Source: Candidatus Zhuqueibacterota bacterium RBG_16_48_16 (GTDB taxonomy: Bacteria; Zhuqueibacterota; Zhuqueibacteria; Residuimicrobiales; Sediminimicrobiaceae). Taken from it: a stretch of DNA of 17,537 nt. Positions 13,854 through 17,537 of this stretch are shown here, piece by piece (the first letter of the stretch is position 1; each line of letters opens with the position of its first letter). Made by a program: the position numbers and the translations under genes. The DNA is taken from NCBI GenBank assembly GCA_001771235.1, contig METF01000001.1, positions 4,726 to 22,262 of the forward strand. Reading direction: 5' to 3'. The notes under the pieces are model-generated. The model was not told where the DNA came from. It searched no databases and saw only the letters and a program-made list of their open reading frames with translations.

Positions 13854-16800
13854 ATGCCTAGAGAAATGGTTGCCGTAGACGGCAATGAAGCAGCCGCTTA
13901 TGTCGCCCACAAAGTGAATGAAGTCATTGCGATCTACCCGATTACCCCGTCTTCGAACATGGGGGAGTGGGCCGATGCCTATTCCGCTGAAGATCAAAAA
14001 AATATATGGGGCACCATACCCCAGGTCATTGAAATGCAAAGTGAAGGGGGCGCTTCAGGGGCTGTGCATGGCGCCCTGCAAACAGGGGCGTTGACGACGA
14101 CGTTTACCGCTTCGCAGGGGTTGCTATTGATGATTCCGAATATGTTCAAAATTGCCGGCGAGCTGACCTCGACTGTTTTTCATGTCTCCGCCCGCACGGT
14201 GGCCACTCACGCTTTGTCCATATTTGGCGATCATAGCGATGTTATGGCGACACGTTCCACGGGCTGGGCGTTGCTCGCCTCGAATTCTATCCAGGAAATC
14301 ATGGATTTTGCCTTGATTTCCCAAGCCGCCACACTGGGAACGCGCGTTCCTTTCCTGCATTTTTTCGACGGATTCCGTTCTTCCCACGAGGTTCAAAAGA
14401 TCGAGCAATTAAGCATGGATGATATCCGCGCCATGATCGATGACGAGCTGGTCATCGCGCACAGGATGAGAGGTCTGTCGCCCGACCGTCCCAAGATACG
14501 CGGCTCGGCCCAGAATCCGGATATTTTTTTCCAGGCGCGCGAAACCGTTAATCCTTACTATGAAGAATGCCCGGAGATCACCCAAAAAGTAATGGACAAG
14601 TTTGCGGCTATCCTTGGCAGACAATACCATCTGTTTGATTACTTCGGCGACCCCGATGCGGAGAGAATTGTCGTTCTCATGGGATCGGGCGCCGAAGCGG
14701 CCCAGGAAGCGGTCGAGTACCTGATGGGGCAGGGAGAAAAAGTGGGAATGATCAAGGTGCGCCTTTACCGGCCGTTTTCCGTCAGCCACTTTTTAAAGGT
14801 TGTCCCTGCGACCGTGAAGGCCATTGCCGTTTTGGACAGGACGAAAGAGCCGGGCAGCTCGGGCGAGCCGTTGTACCTGGATGTCATCACCGCCTTAGCC
14901 GAAGGAATGATGAACGGCGGGCTTCCGATGGCAAAATACCCGAGAGTGATTGGCGGCAGATACGGCCTCTCTTCAAAAGAATTTACCCCGTCCATGGTGA
15001 AGGCCGCTTTGGACGAGATGGACAAGCCAAATCCGAAGAATCACTTTACCGTCGGCATCAACGACGACGTCAGCAATACCAGCCTGGCCTGTGACCCTGA
15101 TTTTTCGACCGAGGGTGTAGATGTCGTTCGGGCTATTTTTTACGGACTCGGTTCGGACGGCACAGTTGGCGCCAATAAGAATTCGATCAAGATTATCGGT
15201 GAGGAAACCGACAATTACGCCCAGGGCTACTTTGTCTATGATTCCAGAAAAGCCGGCTCGGTGACCGTGTCGCATTTGCGCTTTGGCCCCAAACCCATTC
15301 ACTCGACCTACCTCATCGACAAGGCGAACTTCGTCGCCTGCCACCAGCAGTTCTTCCTGGAAAGATTCAATGTGGTCGAAAAAGCGGTTGAGGGCGCCAC
15401 GTTTTTGTTGAATACACAGACAAAAACGGATGACGCCTGGGATTCATTGCCTCGTGTCATTCAGCAGGAAATCCTTAAAAAGAAATTGAAATTTTATGTC
15501 ATCGATGCCTACGACGTGGCCCGGAATACCGGAATGGGCGTTCGAATTAACACCATTATGCAAACATGCTTTTTTGCGATTTCCGGCGTCCTGCCGCGGG
15601 ACGAGGCTATCCAGAAAATTAAAGATGCCATTAAAAAGACCTATGGCAGCAAGGGCGACCGCATCGTGCAAATGAACTACAATGCCGTCGATCAGACTTT
15701 GGCCAACCTCCATGAGGTCAAGGTGCCGGACAAAGTGACCAGCACCAAAGAGATGCCCAAGACCGTGCCGGATGAATCGCCGGATTTTGTCAAAAATGTC
15801 GTGGCGAAAATCATCATCGGCAAGGGAGATGATGTCCCGGTCAGCGCTTTGCCGGATGACGGCACTTTTGACAGCGCCACCACCCAATGGGAGAAGAGAA
15901 ACATCGCCCTGGAAATCCCGGTTTGGGACACGGAAATATGTATTCAGTGCGGCAAGTGCAGCATGGTTTGTCCGCATGCGGCCATTCGGCAAAAAGTATA
16001 CGACCCCAAGCTTTTACAGGGAGCGCCGGCGACCTTCAAATCCGTACCCTCCCGAGGCAAAGATTTTCCGGAAGGCTGGCTGTATACGCTACAGGTCGCG
16101 CCGGAGGATTGTACCGGTTGCACAATGTGCGTCGAAGTCTGTCCGGTGAAAAACAAACAGGAGGTGGGCAAAAAGGCCATCAATATGGCGCCGCAACCGC
16201 CCATCCGCGAGCAGGAAAGAGAAAATTATAAATTTTTCCTCGACATTCCCGACCTGGACCGCCGCGAGGTGAAAGTCGCCACGGTCAAAGGATCGCAATT
16301 CCTGCGGCCGCTGTTCGAATACTCGGGCGCCTGCGCCGGCTGCGGTGAAACGCCTTATGTCAAGCTGCTGTCGCAATTATTCGGAGATCGTGCGGTCATT
16401 GCCAACGCAACCGGCTGTTCCTCCATTTACGGCGCCAACCTGCCTACCTTCCCTTACGCGGTCAATGCGGAGGGACGCGGTCCGGCCTGGTCCAATTCGC
16501 TGTTCGAAGACAACGCCGAGTTCGGCCTGGGCTTCCGTCTCACTTATGACAAACATGCCGAATTCGCCAAAGAGCTGGTCAAAAAGCTCTCTTCGCTGAT
16601 CGGTGATGATTTGGCACAGGCTATCCTGGAAGCGGATCAAAGTGACGAAGCAGGCATTTACGGACAACGCGATCGGGTGAGAATTCTCAGGCAAAAGCTG
16701 GCCGGAAACAAGTCGGCCGAGGCAAAACAACTGCTCTCGGTAGCCGACATGCTGGTGAAAAAGAGCGTCTGGATCGTCGGCGGCGACGGCTGGGCTTATG

Positions 16801-17453
16801 ATATCGGCTACGGCGGATTGGATCACGTTCTCGCCTCCGGCAGAAATGTGAACGTTCTGGTTCTGGACACCGAGGTCTATTCCAACACCGGCGGGCAAAT
16901 GTCGAAATCCACGCCCCTGGGTGCGGTGGCCAAATTTGCGGCTGCCGGCAAGCCTTTGCCCAAAAAAGATGTGGGCATGATTTTTATGACCTACGGAAAT
17001 ATTTATGTAGCCCGCGTGGCCATGGGTTTTAACGATTTGCAAACCGTACGGGCATTTACCGAAGCCGATGCATATAGCGGTCCGAGCATCATTATTGCTT
17101 ATGCCCATTGTATAGCGCACGGCATCGATATGGCGAAAGGAATGGAATCACAAAAGGCGGCCGTGGAAAGCGGCCATTACCCGTTGTTCCGCTTCAATCC
17201 CGATTTGGCAAAAGAGGGGAAGAATCCGCTAAAGCTCGATTCCAAGGCGCCCTCCATTTCTTATGAGGATTTCGCCTACCAGGAGACCCGCTTCAAGATG
17301 CTCACTAAAATCAAGCCGGAGCGGGCCAGGATGTTGCTGGAAATGGCGCAAAATGAGGTCAACGCCCGCTGGAATTTGTATCAAGGCCTGGCCGGGATCG
17401 ATTATGGAAATGGCACACCTGTGGAACAAGCAGAAACAAAGCAAACCTCCTGA
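13854..17453 (+). CDS. nifJ: Pyruvate:ferredoxin (flavodoxin) oxidoreductase, single-chain
   Basis: Cytosolic homodimeric enzyme, 1199 residues, that reversibly converts pyruvate and CoA to acetyl-CoA and CO2, passing electrons to ferredoxin or flavodoxin. Order: pyruvate-binding N-terminal domain with YPITPSS (28-34); transketolase-like domain II; gamma/EKR domain; two-cluster ferredoxin domain with Cys696, 699, 702, 706 and Cys753, 756, 759, 763; C-terminal TPP domain with CAGCGE (Cys827, 830), Cys855, GDGWAYDIGYGG, YSNTGGQ and Cys1086. Key residues fall at Thr31, Glu64, Arg114 and Asn1011, as in Desulfovibrio africanus PFOR (Thr31, Glu64, Arg114, Asn996 from memory), and the four proximal-cluster cysteines keep its spacing exactly. 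The C-terminal extension (domain VII) that protects the D. africanus enzyme from oxygen is not evident. Monocistronic here, with its own spacer and strong ribosome site. It marks fermentative or anaerobic carbon metabolism. No frame damage seen. Confidence 0.98.
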   Translation: MPREMVAVDGNEAAAYVAHKVNEVIAIYPITPSSNMGEWADAYSAEDQKNIWGTIPQVIEMQSEGGASGAVHGALQTGALTTTFTASQGLLLMIPNMFKIAGELTSTVFHVSARTVATHALSIFGDHSDVMATRSTGWALLASNSIQEIMDFALISQAATLGTRVPFLHFFDGFRSSHEVQKIEQLSMDDIRAMIDDELVIAHRMRGLSPDRPKIRGSAQNPDIFFQARETVNPYYEECPEITQKVMDKFAAILGRQYHLFDYFGDPDAERIVVLMGSGAEAAQEAVEYLMGQGEKVGMIKVRLYRPFSVSHFLKVVPATVKAIAVLDRTKEPGSSGEPLYLDVITALAEGMMNGGLPMAKYPRVIGGRYGLSSKEFTPSMVKAALDEMDKPNPKNHFTVGINDDVSNTSLACDPDFSTEGVDVVRAIFYGLGSDGTVGANKNSIKIIGEETDNYAQGYFVYDSRKAGSVTVSHLRFGPKPIHSTYLIDKANFVACHQQFFLERFNVVEKAVEGATFLLNTQTKTDDAWDSLPRVIQQEILKKKLKFYVIDAYDVARNTGMGVRINTIMQTCFFAISGVLPRDEAIQKIKDAIKKTYGSKGDRIVQMNYNAVDQTLANLHEVKVPDKVTSTKEMPKTVPDESPDFVKNVVAKIIIGKGDDVPVSALPDDGTFDSATTQWEKRNIALEIPVWDTEICIQCGKCSMVCPHAAIRQKVYDPKLLQGAPATFKSVPSRGKDFPEGWLYTLQVAPEDCTGCTMCVEVCPVKNKQEVGKKAINMAPQPPIREQERENYKFFLDIPDLDRREVKVATVKGSQFLRPLFEYSGACAGCGETPYVKLLSQLFGDRAVIANATGCSSIYGANLPTFPYAVNAEGRGPAWSNSLFEDNAEFGLGFRLTYDKHAEFAKELVKKLSSLIGDDLAQAILEADQSDEAGIYGQRDRVRILRQKLAGNKSAEAKQLLSVADMLVKKSVWIVGGDGWAYDIGYGGLDHVLASGRNVNVLVLDTEVYSNTGGQMSKSTPLGAVAKFAAAGKPLPKKDVGMIFMTYGNIYVARVAMGFNDLQTVRAFTEADAYSGPSIIIAYAHCIAHGIDMAKGMESQKAAVESGHYPLFRFNPDLAKEGKNPLKLDSKAPSISYEDFAYQETRFKMLTKIKPERARMLLEMAQNEVNARWNLYQGLAGIDYGNGTPVEQAETKQTS

Positions 17454-17476
17454 GCGGAGAGAGGGTATCTATTCAG

Positions 17477-17537
17477 CCACCAGGTCGCAAAGCCACTAAG
17501 GAATACAAAAAATCTTTGTGAACCTTTGTGTCTTCGA
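17477..17537. repeat. Dispersed 'CTTTGTG' intergenic repeat (runs off right edge)
   Basis: After the PFOR stop, CCACCAGG, CGCAAAGCCACTAAGG and later CTTTGTGAACCTTTGTGTCTTCG make a loose inverted repeat. This resembles the common environmental intergenic element of the type 'CACAAAGACACAAAGG ... CCTTTGTGTCTTCGTG'. The element is cut by the window end. Function unknown. Confidence 0.5.

Noticed and set aside
16377..17120. A 247-codon minus-strand open frame inside PFOR.
   Set aside because: It is antisense to the conserved TPP domain of PFOR and its translation has no recognisable motifs.
17485..17505. CGCAAAGCCAC resembles the core of the c-di-GMP-I (GEMM) riboswitch.
   Set aside because: The remaining riboswitch helices and the upstream GCAAACC-type strand are absent, it follows rather than precedes a gene in view, and the CTTTGTG repeat explains the sequence better.
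1..17537. CRISPR arrays, tRNA or rRNA genes, integrases, transposases or phage genes.
   Set aside because: Looked for on both strands; none could be supported.

Overview
The window comes from a bacterium with an anaerobic or facultative metabolism. It carries a complete one-chain pyruvate:ferredoxin oxidoreductase, bacterial-type EF-G and PgsA, and a dense group of two-component signalling genes. I cannot name the phylum. The EF-G resembles the mitochondrial EFG1 / 'spdEFG1' subfamily known from spirochaetes, planctomycetes, deltaproteobacteria and relatives. Several intergenic spaces hold short degenerate repeats of the kind common in genomes of uncultivated environmental bacteria.

Layout: (1) 1-1790, minus strand: fusA-like EF-G, with its C-terminal ~100 residues cut off by the left edge. 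(2) 1791-2531: gene-poor spacer with a fold-back array of 7-bp repeats. (3) 2532-7708, plus strand: a tight five-gene signalling run. It consists of a membrane CHASE8/HAMP/PAS histidine kinase, an Rcp1-like single-domain response regulator overlapping it by 8 nt, a soluble REC-PAS-PAS-HisKA_2 kinase, a single-domain response regulator, and a response regulator with a C-terminal four-cysteine module. (4) 7709-8262: a 554-bp spacer full of inverted and dispersed repeats. (5) 8263-11766: a very large soluble hybrid kinase, REC-PAS-PAS-PAS-HisKA-HATPase-REC-REC-HPt. (6) 11783-11817: a second copy of the 7-bp repeat array. (7) 11913-12497 (plus), pgsA-like phosphatidylglycerophosphate synthase, convergent with 12533-13357 (minus), a HAD-IIA (NagD-like) phosphatase. 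(8) 13358-13853: spacer with two palindromic structures. (9) 13854-17453 (plus): pyruvate:ferredoxin oxidoreductase (nifJ/por), followed by another intergenic repeat at the right edge.

How the genes work together: the signalling block holds three transmitter modules, seven receiver domains and one HPt domain. It has no DNA-binding, cyclase or methyltransferase output domain, so signals must leave by protein contact or by phosphotransfer to a regulator outside the window. One kinase has a periplasmic sensor. The other two are soluble, and each has a PAS domain with clustered cysteines; a response regulator also carries a CxxC...CxxC module. This hints at redox or metal sensing, which would suit an anaerobic PFOR-based metabolism, but that link is inference only. 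I see no clearly undescribed defence or mobile system. The most unusual items are the repeat structures, the output-less phosphorelay and the cysteine modules.
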